64,000 bases of DNA. It comes from JAWKRB01 sp041389885 (lineage in GTDB: Bacteria > Myxococcota_A > Polyangia > Polyangiales > Ga0077539). Positions 50,174-59,888 of this stretch are shown here, piece after piece. Below the pieces are notes generated by a model that did not search any database, was not told the DNA's origin, and saw only the letters and a program-made list of their open reading frames with translations. The position numbers were made by a program, and so were the translations under genes. The DNA lies in NCBI GenBank assembly GCA_041389885.1, contig JAWKRB010000008.1, forward strand, positions 239,199 through 303,198, written 5' to 3'. Each line of letters begins with the position of its first letter. The stretch's first letter is position 1.

Positions 50174-51430
50174 TCACCGCCAGAGCCAGCGCAGGGTCTC
50201 GCCCACCCTCGCCGACCACGCCGCCTCGTCGTGCGTCGCCCCAGGGATCACCAGCGCGCGCTGCGCGTCGTCGGGCACCCCCGCGGCGCGCAGGGCGTCG
50301 GCCACCGCGCGCATGTTGGCCGTGAGCACCCGCGCGTCGAGCTCGCGGATCTGCTCCGCGTCGCCCATGTCCTGGTGCACGCGCAGGGGCTGCGTGAGGG
50401 CGGCGGCGCGCACGAAGCCGGGCATGCCGACGGGCGAGGCGAGGCGGTTCTGGTAGCTCGGCGAGAGCGCGGCGGCGCGGGAGAACACCGCCGAGCGAGC
50501 GACCGCGGCGCGCACGGCCATCGAGCCGCCCATCGAGCTCCCGGCGACGCCGGTGTGCGCGCGGTCGGGGAGGGTTCGATAGGCGCCGTCGATCCTGGGC
50601 TTGAGCGTGTCGACGAAGAAGTCCAGCGTGCGGTCTCCCAGCGCGCCGCCCTCGGGGCAGGCGGGGTGCGGGTCGTCGGCGAAGACGTTGTACTCGCAGC
50701 CTCGGGCGGAGGAATTCTCGACGCCGACGACGATGAGTCCCTGCGGGAGGTCGCCTTCGAGGGAGAGGGTCTCGACGGCCTCGTCCACGCCCCACTCGCG
50801 CCCGAAGGCCGCGCGCCGCGCGTCGAAGAGGTTCTGCCCGTCGAGCATGTACAGCACCGGGTAACGCCGCGTCGTCGCCTCGTAGCCGCGCGGGAGGTAC
50901 ACCCACACCGTGCGGGTGGTCCCGAGCTGCGGGATCGCCACCCCGCGCAGCTCACGCACGTCGCCGCTCACGGTCGAGCCGCTGCGACCGAGGTCGGCCC
51001 AGCGGGCCACCGCCGCCGCGATCACCGGCCGCGCCGCGGTGAAGCTCGCGCGCCGGTTCGGGAGCTCGGCGCCGTCGTCGCGCTGCTCCACCGTCGCCCA
51101 GGAGCCGCGGGTGAGCTTGAACTCCACGGGGCTCCCTTCGGGGAGCGGGGCGACCTGCACCCGCCACGTGCCGTCGTCGGCGCGGGCGAGGCGGTGCCTG
51201 GGGTCACCGGGGTTCCAGTCGTTGAAGGTCCCCGCGGCGTAGATCGCGGCGCCAGGAGGCGTGTTGTCGGGCAGCGCGAAGACCGCGATCGTGAGCGCGC
51301 GGGTCGTCGGCACGTCCGGCCGCGCGGCCTCCCCGGCGTCTCCCGGGAGGGTGACGGCGTCGACGGTCGCCGCGTCCCGCCCCGGCGTCGCGTCGGGCGC
51401 TGAGCAGCCCGCGAGCAGCGCGACGAGCAT
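50174..51430 (-). CDS. Secreted esterase (putative esterase family) with N-terminal starch-binding-like domain
   Basis: A 418-residue lipoprotein (MLVALLAGCSAPDATPG, then acidic linker). Residues about 50-130 form a CBM48/AMPK-like domain (IYAAGTFNDWNPGDPRHRLA). Residues about 165-415 are an alpha/beta hydrolase of the EsteraseD/feruloyl type: YPVLYMLDGQNLFDARRAAF, the nucleophile elbow GVAGSSMGGSMA, and IPGATHDEAAW with the likely His. It probably hydrolyses a polymer-linked ester outside the cell. A GTG 24 bp upstream of ATG 51430 could give a longer, basic signal start. Confidence 0.85.
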   Translation of the reverse strand: MLVALLAGCSAPDATPGRDAATVDAVTLPGDAGEAARPDVPTTRALTIAVFALPDNTPPGAAIYAAGTFNDWNPGDPRHRLARADDGTWRVQVAPLPEGSPVEFKLTRGSWATVEQRDDGAELPNRRASFTAARPVIAAAVARWADLGRSGSTVSGDVRELRGVAIPQLGTTRTVWVYLPRGYEATTRRYPVLYMLDGQNLFDARRAAFGREWGVDEAVETLSLEGDLPQGLIVVGVENSSARGCEYNVFADDPHPACPEGGALGDRTLDFFVDTLKPRIDGAYRTLPDRAHTGVAGSSMGGSMAVRAAVARSAVFSRAAALSPSYQNRLASPVGMPGFVRAAALTQPLRVHQDMGDAEQIRELDARVLTANMRAVADALRAAGVPDDAQRALVIPGATHDEAAWSARVGETLRWLWR

Positions 51431-51608
51431 GGCGTGGCCGCGGATCACAGCGGTATGCAAACGCGGCCCGGTCCGCAGGGTCAAGCGCGTCGAACCGTGG
51501 CCCCTGCGCCACCTCGACCGGGGCAATTCGCCCCGTTCTGGCGCGACGTGCGGCGCGGAGCCTATTCTGTGCCCGCGCACCCTGCGCGGAGAGGAACCGG
51601 TTTCTTGC

Positions 51609-53564
51609 GTGCTTGATCGATCCACGATCCGCGGCGCGACGCTCTTGGTCGCGCTCCTCCTTGGCTGCGGCAGCCCCACCGGGGGCGGCGTCATCCCCGT
51701 CGACGCGGGAGGCGGCGCCGACATCGCCGAGAGCGACAGCGGCTCCTCTTGCTCGATGTCCCAGCAGCGCTGCGGCGCCGCGTGCGTCGACCCGATGTCC
51801 GACCGGGCGAACTGCGGCGCCTGCGGCACCGCCTGCGCAGCGGGGCAGTTCTGCGTCGACGGGAGCTGCCAGACCTCATGTCCCACGGGGCAGTCGGTGT
51901 GCTCGGAGCGCTGCGTCGACACGCAGAGCGACCCCGCGAACTGCGGCGCCTGCGGCACCGCCTGCGCGGCGGGGCAGTCGTGCGCCATGGGCCGCTGCGC
52001 CACGAGCTGCCCGACGGGGCAGACGGCGTGCGGCGCCGTGTGCGCGAGCCTCGACACCGACGAGGCCCACTGCGGCGCCTGCGGCACCGCCTGCGCCGCG
52101 GGGCAGATCTGCATGGGCGGCGCGTGCATGGCGGTGTGCCCCGGTGGCCAGACCGTGTGCGGCACCGGCGAGGCGGCGCGCTGCGTCAGCGTCCAGACCG
52201 ACCGCGCGAACTGCGGGATGTGCGGCAACGCCTGCGCCCAGGGCGAGGAGTGCGCCGGCGGATCGTGCCGCCTGAGCTGCCCCGCGGGTCAGACGCTCTG
52301 CGACGGCCGCTGCGTCGACGCCCAGGTCGACCGCGCGAACTGCGGGGCCTGCGGCAACGCGTGCGCCGCGGGGCAGATCTGCGCGATGGGTCGCTGCGAG
52401 CTGAGCTGCGCCGCGGGGCAGACGGTCTGCGCCGAGCGCTGCACCGACACGCAGATCGACCCGCAGCACTGCGGCATGTGCGGCAACGCCTGCGCGAACG
52501 GGCAGTCGTGCGTCGCGGGCGCGTGCCGCGGGAGCTGCCCCCTCACGGTGTGCTCCGGCGCCTGCGTCGACACGGCGTACAGCCCGGACCACTGCGGCGC
52601 CTGCGGCCGCGCGTGCCCCCCGTACCCGAACATGACCCGCACCTGCGGCGCCGGGCAGTGCGTGCCGGGGATCTGCGTCTCGGGCTTCGCGAACTGCAAC
52701 AACATGCTCGTCGACGGCTGCGAGGTGAGCACCCAGAGCGACGTGAACAATTGCGGCGCCTGCGGCCGCGTGTGCGCCGCGGTGATGAACGCCTCGCCGG
52801 TCTGCGTGGGCGGCATGTGCGGCGTGGGCGCCTGCAACACCGGCTTCGCCGACTGCGACGCCAACCCCGCGAACGGCTGCGAGGCGAACCTCAACACCGA
52901 CCGGAACCACTGCGGCGCCTGCGGGATGTCGTGCGCCGGCGTCTGCCGCGACGGCGCCTGCGTCGCGACCATTCACAACAGCGAGGCCTGGACCTCGACG
53001 ACGCTGCCGAGCGGCGGGTGCTCCTACGCCACCGCGCACCGGCACTACTACCGCAACCTCGGCAACATGACCTACGCGAACTGCCTGCGCGCGGCCTCGC
53101 GCGTCGGCGGGATGCTCGCGCCGAGCACGTACACGACCCCGAACGTCGGGTGGTACGGCCACCGCCGCGGCACCGTGGCGATGACCGGCCGCTGGTCGAC
53201 CTACCAGACCTCGTCGGTGACCTCGTCGGTCGCCTGCGTCGTCGCGCGCGACGCGCGCAGCACCACCCGCGACGCCGCGCTCACCGACACCGTCGTGTAC
53301 GACGGGCAGACCTGGCGCTTTCAAGACTTCGGCCCCCGGTACTACGACGAGTGCCAGCTGCTCGCGTCGAACTCGGGCGCGTCGATCATCACGCCGCACA
53401 CCATCGGCCGCACCGCGAGCTACGCGTACTGGGTGCACCAGATCCACCTGTGCAACGTGTACGCGTACGTCAACTCCGCGGGCACGGGCTTCTCGTACAA
53501 CAACTACGGGTCGGGCCAGCGCTCGTCGCAGCAGCGCTGCATGGTCGGCTACGTCGACAACTGA
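51609..53564 (+). CDS. Cys-rich repeat lipoprotein
   Basis: A 651-residue protein with GTG start and lipoprotein signal (LLVALLLGCGSPT). Residues about 48-450 are eight or more Cys-rich units of about 43 residues, each with NCGACGTACAAGQ-type, then SCPTGQSVC and CVDTQSD elements. The final 190 residues (WTSTTLPSGGCSYATAHRHY, YYDECQLLASNSGASIITP) are a different, less Cys-rich domain of unknown fold. The multiple disulfides suggest a rigid stalk presenting the C-terminal domain at the cell surface. Confidence 0.78.
   Translation: MLDRSTIRGATLLVALLLGCGSPTGGGVIPVDAGGGADIAESDSGSSCSMSQQRCGAACVDPMSDRANCGACGTACAAGQFCVDGSCQTSCPTGQSVCSERCVDTQSDPANCGACGTACAAGQSCAMGRCATSCPTGQTACGAVCASLDTDEAHCGACGTACAAGQICMGGACMAVCPGGQTVCGTGEAARCVSVQTDRANCGMCGNACAQGEECAGGSCRLSCPAGQTLCDGRCVDAQVDRANCGACGNACAAGQICAMGRCELSCAAGQTVCAERCTDTQIDPQHCGMCGNACANGQSCVAGACRGSCPLTVCSGACVDTAYSPDHCGACGRACPPYPNMTRTCGAGQCVPGICVSGFANCNNMLVDGCEVSTQSDVNNCGACGRVCAAVMNASPVCVGGMCGVGACNTGFADCDANPANGCEANLNTDRNHCGACGMSCAGVCRDGACVATIHNSEAWTSTTLPSGGCSYATAHRHYYRNLGNMTYANCLRAASRVGGMLAPSTYTTPNVGWYGHRRGTVAMTGRWSTYQTSSVTSSVACVVARDARSTTRDAALTDTVVYDGQTWRFQDFGPRYYDECQLLASNSGASIITPHTIGRTASYAYWVHQIHLCNVYAYVNSAGTGFSYNNYGSGQRSSQQRCMVGYVDN
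51808..52960. repeat. Tandem degenerate 129-bp units encoding Cys-rich repeats
   Basis: The strings encoding NCGACGTACA recur at 51808 and 51937, exactly 129 bp apart, and again about every 129 bp with growing divergence. They encode the disulfide-rich units of the Cys-rich lipoprotein. Later units vary in length. Confidence 0.8.
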
Positions 53565-53574
53565 CCGACCGCCC

Positions 53575-55362
53575 TCAGCGCTTGTGCAGGATCGTCCCCG
53601 CGTACCCCACGGCGTAGACGTCGTCGGCGCCGCTCCCCCACACCGCCAGCAGGTCCTCGTCGGTGCCGCTGGGCTCGAGGGTCCACCTCGCGCCGCGCTG
53701 GGTGCCGTGGAGGATCGTTCCCCCTGAGCCGACGGCGTAGATGTCGTCGGCGCCGCTCCCCCACACCCCGAAGAGCGCGGCGCGGGTCGGCACCTCGACC
53801 CGAGCCCACCCCTGCCGCCCCGGGGCCAGCCGGAGGAGGGTGCCGTCTTTCCCGACGACGTAGACCTCGTCGCGGCCAGCGCCCCAGACGCCCGTGAGGT
53901 CCGCCCCGGTGCCGCTGGGGTGCGGCGCCCAGGTGTCCCCGCCGTCCGCCGACCGGAGGATCACCCCACGCGACCCCACCGCCCACACCTCCCGGCGCGC
54001 GCTGCCCCAGACCGCGAAGAGCGCGCTCGTCACCCCGCTGCGCACCGCCCGCCAGGACCGCCCCGCGTCGAACGACCGCGCCACGGAGCCTCGCGCGCCC
54101 ACCGCGATCACCTCGGTCGGCGACGCCGCCCAGAGCGCGACGCCCCCGCGCTCGGTGCCCAGCGGCGCCTCGAACCACCGCGCCCCGTCCTCGCTCCGCA
54201 CCGCCGTCGCGCCGCCCGTGAGCGCCACCACGGCGCTCCCTCCCACCCCCCGCACGGCGACCAGGTGATGCCCGGTGCCCGCCGAGAACGGCCTCCAGCT
54301 CACGCCGCGGTCTTCGCTCACCAGGGCGAGGCCCTGCGCGCCCACGGCGAAGACCCGCTCGGGCCCGCGCCCCCACACCGAGAACAGCGCCGCGGCGCGG
54401 GCGCGCACCCTCGGCTGCCACACGCCGCCGACGCGGGCGCGCACCTCGCCGTGATCGCCCACCGCGACCTCGCGCGTCGCGCTGCGCGCCAGCGCGTTGA
54501 GCGTGGGCGTGCCCTCGGCGCGCGTCACCTCGCAGGCGTCGCCGCGGAGGGTCACCACGGCGCCGCGCATGCCCACGGCCCTCGCGCCGCCCTCGACGGC
54601 GACCACGTCGAGGAGGTCGTCGCCGACCTCGCAGCGCGCCGGCGCGCATCCCTCGCCTCGCGGGTCGCAGCGCAGGGCCACGCCGCGCCACCCGACGACG
54701 TAGAGCCCGCGCGCGTCGCCCGAGACGCCCGTGAGGGTCACGTCGGCGCCGCTGCGCAGGGGGGTGACGGCGCCGTCTGCGCCCACGCGGAGCATCGCGC
54801 CCCGCGCGCCCACGGCGAAGCCCTCCCCCGAGGGCGCGAGGCTCACCGCGCGCAGCGCGACGTCGGGGCGACGCGGGAGCGCGCGCCAGGTGAGCCCGCG
54901 GTCGCCGCTGCGCAGGAGGTCACCGCGGCGCCCCACCGCGAGCACCGCCGCGCCCGCGCAGGCCACCGCGTCGAGGTCGCCCGCCCGCGGGTGCGCGACG
55001 GGGGACCAGCCGCGACCCCGGTCCGTGGAGCGCAGGATCACGCCCCCCTCGCCCACGGCGACGCGCACGTCTCCGTCGCCGCACACGCCGTTGAGGGCGC
55101 CCCGCGCGCCGGTGTCGGGCGCCGTCCAGGTCTCCCCGTCGTCGTCGCTGCGCACCGCGGCGCCGCGCTCACCCACCGCGACGAAGCCCCGCGCGCCGTC
55201 GGACCACACCGCGTTGAGCGTGTTGCCCTGGGGCGAGGGCAGCGACCACCCCCAGCGGGTGGCCGCGGGCCGCGCGGTCGCGGGCGCCGGCGCGCGCCTC
55301 GAGGGGCACGCGGCGAGGGCGAAGATCAGGCCGGCGGCGTATCGCAGACGTTCGCGTAGCAC
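53575..55362 (-). CDS. YCF48/BNR-like beta-propeller lipoprotein
   Basis: A 595-residue protein from GTG 55362 (LRERLRYAAGLIFALAACPS, lipoprotein signal). About a dozen blades follow with patterns such as VWSDGARGFVAVGERGAAVR, SDDDGETW and VWGSGADDIYAVGSGGTILH, typical of YCF48/BNR repeats. The start lies within the last 37 bp of the upstream haem-propeller gene in another frame, so translation is coupled. Function unknown; relatives are surface or photosystem assembly factors. Confidence 0.82.
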   Translation of the reverse strand: MLRERLRYAAGLIFALAACPSRRAPAPATARPAATRWGWSLPSPQGNTLNAVWSDGARGFVAVGERGAAVRSDDDGETWTAPDTGARGALNGVCGDGDVRVAVGEGGVILRSTDRGRGWSPVAHPRAGDLDAVACAGAAVLAVGRRGDLLRSGDRGLTWRALPRRPDVALRAVSLAPSGEGFAVGARGAMLRVGADGAVTPLRSGADVTLTGVSGDARGLYVVGWRGVALRCDPRGEGCAPARCEVGDDLLDVVAVEGGARAVGMRGAVVTLRGDACEVTRAEGTPTLNALARSATREVAVGDHGEVRARVGGVWQPRVRARAAALFSVWGRGPERVFAVGAQGLALVSEDRGVSWRPFSAGTGHHLVAVRGVGGSAVVALTGGATAVRSEDGARWFEAPLGTERGGVALWAASPTEVIAVGARGSVARSFDAGRSWRAVRSGVTSALFAVWGSARREVWAVGSRGVILRSADGGDTWAPHPSGTGADLTGVWGAGRDEVYVVGKDGTLLRLAPGRQGWARVEVPTRAALFGVWGSGADDIYAVGSGGTILHGTQRGARWTLEPSGTDEDLLAVWGSGADDVYAVGYAGTILHKR

Positions 55363-57443
55363 ATCAGCCCCTCGCAGCACTCGCCGCTCTCGCTGCAGGT
55401 CTGCCCTCGCTGCCGACACGCGGCGGGGTCCGGCGCGCGGCAGACGTAGCGCGTCGGCATGGTGGGGTCTTGCCGACAGGTGCCGCTGCAGCAATCGGCC
55501 GAGGTGCGGCACTCGTTGCCCGTCGCGCGGCACGCCTCGGCGGACCAGTACGCGGCCATGTTCTCGGTCGCGACGTCTTGTCCCGGCAGCCAGTAGCCCA
55601 CGTGGCTCGGGTCGACGCCCGGCTCGGGAGACGCGTTCACCGCCGTGACCCAGATCTGCCGCCGCCGCGTGCCCCGCGTGCCCGCCTGCGCGTTGCCGTA
55701 GTCACGACGGGAGAAATACGCCAGCCAGAGGAGCCGCTGCCCGTTGCCCTCGTCGGTGACGAAGGGCGAGAAGGTCGGGCGGTACGAGTCGACCCCCGCG
55801 GCGCCGCCGTTCGCGCGGTCGAGGCGCCACGTCGGGCCGCCCTCGGCGGAGATCAGGTAGAGCGCGCCGGGGCCGGTGATCGAGAAGGCGCCGGCGCCGT
55901 GCTGAAACGCGAGCATCCGCGAGTCGGGCGACCAGGTCGGGTACGCGTCGACCTCGCCGGGCGGCTGCGCCATGCCCAGGGTCGCGCCCGCGTGCACGAC
56001 GCGCGGCGGGTCGAAGATCGTCGGCGTGCCGCCCGGGTCGCGCAGGATCGCCAGGTCTCCCCCGACGGGGTTGCCCAGCGGGTCGAGGCGCACGTTCGCG
56101 ACGTAGGCGATCGAGCGGCCGTCGGGGGACCACTCGGGCATCGTCGCGCGCTCCGCGGGCAGGCCGCCCACGGGGACGCTCATGCCCGTGCGGGGGTCGA
56201 TCATCCCGAGCGGCCCCGACCACGTCGGGGTCGCGCAGGTTACGAGCCGCGCGCCGTCAGGGCTGAACGACGCGCACTGAAAGGTCGACGCCGAGGCGAG
56301 CGTGGGCGCGGGGTCGGCGGTGAGGTCGGCGGTGAGGTCGAAGACGCCCCCCGACATGCCCGTGCCCGGCGTGGACGTCGTCACCTGCGCGGCGAGCATG
56401 CGCCCGTCACGCGAGACCGTGTGGCACGCGACGCACCGCACGCCGTCGGCGGCCCTGGCCGCGGGACGCGGGAGCAGGTCCTCGCTCCGCGCGGCGGCGG
56501 GGCGGATGCGCGACATGCGGCCCTGCAGGAGGTTCCAGTAGTAGACCGAGCCGTACACCCGACCGCGCGAGAAGCGCACCCGCACCGGCGAGCCGGCGAC
56601 GACCTCGCCCGCGGCGGCGTCGAGGCGGTCGACGGTGATCGCCAGCTCGGCCCCGGGGTCGGTCTCAGCAGCGACGCGCCACGCCGCGTCGCCGATCAGC
56701 GTCGCGTAGGGGAAGCCGTCGCCGCCGTGCGCGAGGTACACCGTCGACACGCTGTGGGGCTTGGTCAGCCGCACGCGGTACGCGTCGCCGCGAACCCCTC
56801 GCTCCCACTGCAGCACCGGCGGCGGCACGTTGTTCGGCATCAACGCGCCGTCGAGGGGGTAGAGCACCCGCGCCGCGCGCGCGAGGTCGTTGCGCAGCGG
56901 CGCGGCGGCGAAGCGAGCTGGCAGGTCGGGCGTGAGCGGGTCGACCACCTCGCGCCTCGCGACCAGCGAGAGCCGCGTCGTGGCGTTGAGCACCACGGCC
57001 CGCGCGCCGGTCACGGTGACGCGCACCTCGACCTCGCCGCCGCCGACGCCGGTCGCGGTGAAGAGCCCCGCGCCGTCGATGTCGCCGAGCCGCCGGTCGT
57101 CGATCGCCCACACCGCCGTCGGCAGCGGGACCCGCATCCCGTCGCGGCGCACGCCCACCGCGCGAAAGCTCTGCGTCGCGGGCGCGCCGTCGGTCACGGC
57201 GAGCGTCGCGTTCATCGGGTCGACCTCGACCCCCACGATCTCGCGCGCCTCGCCCTGGCCCAGGTCGCCGGGCGCGCCCACGTCGACGAGCTGCACGTCG
57301 GGCGCCTTGGCGAGGTCGTCGACCGCCGCGTCGGCCATCACGTCCCGCGCGGCGCCGGCGTCGACGCCCTGCGACTCACCCTCGAAGCAACCAGAAGACA
57401 GCCCCGCGAGCACCACCGCCGCGAGACCCCGAATCGACCGCAT
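55326..57443 (-). CDS. TolB-like propeller lipoprotein with a haem-binding CxxCH and Cys-rich tail
   Basis: A 705-residue protein. GAGGTC precedes ATG 57443; MRSIRGLAAVVLAGLSSGCF is a lipoprotein signal. After an Ig-like domain (about residues 75-165), residue region 310-350 has VRCVACHTVSRDGRMLAAQV, a c-type haem site. A WD40/TolB propeller follows (FQCASFSPDGARLVTCATPT, MPEWSPDGRSIAYVANVRLD). The C-terminal 60 residues hold knot-like cysteine patterns CRTSADCCSGTC and CSESGECCEGLMC. It precedes and overlaps the YCF48 gene. Confidence 0.8.
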   Translation of the reverse strand: MRSIRGLAAVVLAGLSSGCFEGESQGVDAGAARDVMADAAVDDLAKAPDVQLVDVGAPGDLGQGEAREIVGVEVDPMNATLAVTDGAPATQSFRAVGVRRDGMRVPLPTAVWAIDDRRLGDIDGAGLFTATGVGGGEVEVRVTVTGARAVVLNATTRLSLVARREVVDPLTPDLPARFAAAPLRNDLARAARVLYPLDGALMPNNVPPPVLQWERGVRGDAYRVRLTKPHSVSTVYLAHGGDGFPYATLIGDAAWRVAAETDPGAELAITVDRLDAAAGEVVAGSPVRVRFSRGRVYGSVYYWNLLQGRMSRIRPAAARSEDLLPRPAARAADGVRCVACHTVSRDGRMLAAQVTTSTPGTGMSGGVFDLTADLTADPAPTLASASTFQCASFSPDGARLVTCATPTWSGPLGMIDPRTGMSVPVGGLPAERATMPEWSPDGRSIAYVANVRLDPLGNPVGGDLAILRDPGGTPTIFDPPRVVHAGATLGMAQPPGEVDAYPTWSPDSRMLAFQHGAGAFSITGPGALYLISAEGGPTWRLDRANGGAAGVDSYRPTFSPFVTDEGNGQRLLWLAYFSRRDYGNAQAGTRGTRRRQIWVTAVNASPEPGVDPSHVGYWLPGQDVATENMAAYWSAEACRATGNECRTSADCCSGTCRQDPTMPTRYVCRAPDPAACRQRGQTCSESGECCEGLMCYANVCDTPPA

Positions 57444-57517
57444 CTTGACCTCGCGCGCGAGCATAACACCGCGGTCGGCTTTACAAGCGCGGGCGCGCTC
57501 CCGACAATCTTCGGGTG

Positions 57518-59704
57518 ATGCCTGCGATGCGCCCCTGGATTCTGGCCTCGGTCACGGCGCTCGCCGCGGCGTGCTCCACCGAGACGCCCGCGGTGGTGCC
57601 CGTCGTCGAGGCCTCGGTCGTCCGCGACGCCACCGTCGCCTTCGATGTCGTCGCGATGGACACGAGCGCGCCCCCGGCGCCCGACGCGTCGTCCTCGACC
57701 TGCGCGCGGGACCAGGACTGCGACGACGGCATCGCCTGCACCGTCGACACCTGCGCCGACGGCGCCTGCGCGCACCGCCCCGAGAACAGCCGCTGCGACG
57801 ACGGCCGCTTCTGCAACGGCCCCGAGCGCTGCGCGCCCGAGCTCCGCGGTTGCGCGCCGGGCGAGCCCCCGCGCTGCGACGACGGCGACGCCTGCACCGA
57901 GGACCGCTGCGACGACGGCGACAACGCCTGCCGCAGCGTGACCCGCGACCTCGACCGCGACGGCGACCCCGACCGCGCCTGCGGCGGCACCGACTGCGAC
58001 GACGAGGACTCGTCGCGCAACGGGTCCGCGGGCGAGGTGTGCAACGGCCGCGACGACGACTGCGACGGCATGGTCGACGAGGGCGCGCTGAGCGCGTGCG
58101 GCAACTGCGACCCGACGTGCCGGCGGGTGGCCAGCGGCGGGGCCGGCGGCAGGGCCTTCGACGACGCCGGCCGGCGCGGCGTGGAGTTCGACACCGCGGC
58201 GGGCGGGCTCCTCGTGCGCGCCGAGACCCGCACGGGCGACTACCTCTGGGTGCCCAACACCAACGAGAGCACCATCAGCAAGTGGGACGCGTCGATGGCG
58301 CGGGAGATCGCGCGGTACCGCGTGGGCCTCCCCGGGGGCGAGTGCCGCGGGTGCTGCTGCTGGTGCGAGGGGTGCAACATGCCCAGCCGCGTCGCGGTGG
58401 ACGGGTTCGGCGACGCCTACGTCGCCAACCGCGGCTTCTCGATGCAGGGCACGGTCACCAAGATCGCTGCCGACATTCGCGACTGCGTCGACCGCAACGG
58501 CAACGGGCGCATCGACACGTCCACGTCGGCCACGCCCCTCGCCTGGGACGCCGACGAGTGCGTGCTCTGGACCCGCCCCGCGGGGCCGGTCAACGCCCAG
58601 CTCCGCTCGATGGTGGTGGACCTCGGGGACCCGTCGAACCCCCAGGGCTACCCCTGGGTCGGAGGCTACGGCAGCCGTCAGGTGTACAAGCTCAACCCGC
58701 GCACGGGCGACGTGATGCTCACCCTCGCGACGCCCGTGAACCCCTACGGCGGCGTGGTGACCGCCGACGGCACGATGTGGATCTCGTCCCTCGACGGCGC
58801 CGCGATGGTGCCGGTGAACACCGCGGCGGGCACCGTGGGCGCCGCGGTTCCGTACCCCTTGAGCCTGCGCGGCAACTGCCGCAACGCCTACGGCATCACC
58901 GCCGACGCGACGGGCCGCATCTGGCTCGCCGGGTGGGACTGCCGCGACGTGATCGGCTTCGACCCCGCGGCCAACGCCTGGACCCGCATCGACCTCGGGC
59001 GCTTCAACGTCAGCGGCGGCACCGTCGGCCGCGGCATCAGCCCCGACTCGAACGGCGACCTGTGGGTGGCCATGGGCACGAGCAGCGACCGCCAGTCGAC
59101 CCTGCTGCACTTCCCCTCCGGGGCCTTCGCGCCGGGGGCGAACATCAACCCCGCGATGGCCGTGCAGGTGGCGGTGCCGGGCGGCCACGAGGGTCCGTCG
59201 GGGCTGGGCTTCGACCAGGGCGGCAACCTCTGGCTCGCGCACCACTACACGTCGCAGCTCGTGCGGCACACGCCCTCGACGGGCATGACCCAGAGCTTCA
59301 CGGGCCCCGACCGCGTGTACACCTACAGCGATTTCACGGGCTCGGTGCGCCGCACCGTCATCGGCACCGGCACCTACACCCAGGACTACGACGCCGGCTG
59401 CGACAACCCCGTCTGGTCGTCGCTGACCTTCGACGCGCTCACCCCCGGCGGCACGCAGCTCACCTTCACCGCGGCGACCGCCGACTCGATGTCCGGCCTC
59501 GCGGGCGCGACGCCCGTGGCGGTCGCGGTGGCGCCCACCGACGCCTCGCCCGTCGACCTCGCCGCGGCGTTCTCGCGCGCGATGACGCCGACCCGGCGTC
59601 ACGTGCGCGTGACGGTCACCTTTCAACCGACGGCCACGCCCGTCGCCAGCCCCGTGCTCCGCGCGCTCGCCCTCACCTGGAACTGCCCCTACCGCACGCC
59701 CTGA
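57518..59704 (+). CDS. Vgb-like propeller lipoprotein with MopE-type Cys-rich N-terminus
   Basis: A 728-residue lipoprotein (MRPWILASVTALAAACSTET). Residues about 60-200 are Cys/Asp-rich with CTEDRCDDGDNACRS and EVCNGRDDDCDGMVDEG, the MopE metal-binding motif. CRGCCCWCEGC lies at about 284. A six-bladed streptogramin-lyase-like propeller follows (GYPWVGGYGSRQVYKLNP, GITADATGRIWLAGWDC). Start could be GTG 57515, ATG 57518 or ATG 57527. It is divergent from the haem-propeller gene with 74 bp between. Confidence 0.8.
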   Translation: MPAMRPWILASVTALAAACSTETPAVVPVVEASVVRDATVAFDVVAMDTSAPPAPDASSSTCARDQDCDDGIACTVDTCADGACAHRPENSRCDDGRFCNGPERCAPELRGCAPGEPPRCDDGDACTEDRCDDGDNACRSVTRDLDRDGDPDRACGGTDCDDEDSSRNGSAGEVCNGRDDDCDGMVDEGALSACGNCDPTCRRVASGGAGGRAFDDAGRRGVEFDTAAGGLLVRAETRTGDYLWVPNTNESTISKWDASMAREIARYRVGLPGGECRGCCCWCEGCNMPSRVAVDGFGDAYVANRGFSMQGTVTKIAADIRDCVDRNGNGRIDTSTSATPLAWDADECVLWTRPAGPVNAQLRSMVVDLGDPSNPQGYPWVGGYGSRQVYKLNPRTGDVMLTLATPVNPYGGVVTADGTMWISSLDGAAMVPVNTAAGTVGAAVPYPLSLRGNCRNAYGITADATGRIWLAGWDCRDVIGFDPAANAWTRIDLGRFNVSGGTVGRGISPDSNGDLWVAMGTSSDRQSTLLHFPSGAFAPGANINPAMAVQVAVPGGHEGPSGLGFDQGGNLWLAHHYTSQLVRHTPSTGMTQSFTGPDRVYTYSDFTGSVRRTVIGTGTYTQDYDAGCDNPVWSSLTFDALTPGGTQLTFTAATADSMSGLAGATPVAVAVAPTDASPVDLAAAFSRAMTPTRRHVRVTVTFQPTATPVASPVLRALALTWNCPYRTP

Positions 59705-59888
59705 GCGCGTCTCTTTGTCGCGAATGCACCCGCCGCCTCGCGCGTATACACGTCGCCGCGCGGAGCGGGCGCCCCGAGCGGCTCGGAGCGGTCTATTCAC
59801 TTGTCGGTCCGCGCGATATCAGAGACGCTCTCGCCCGCGTCGGGGAGCGCCGTTTCGATCACTCGACGCGAGGAGGTCCACCGGAGTC

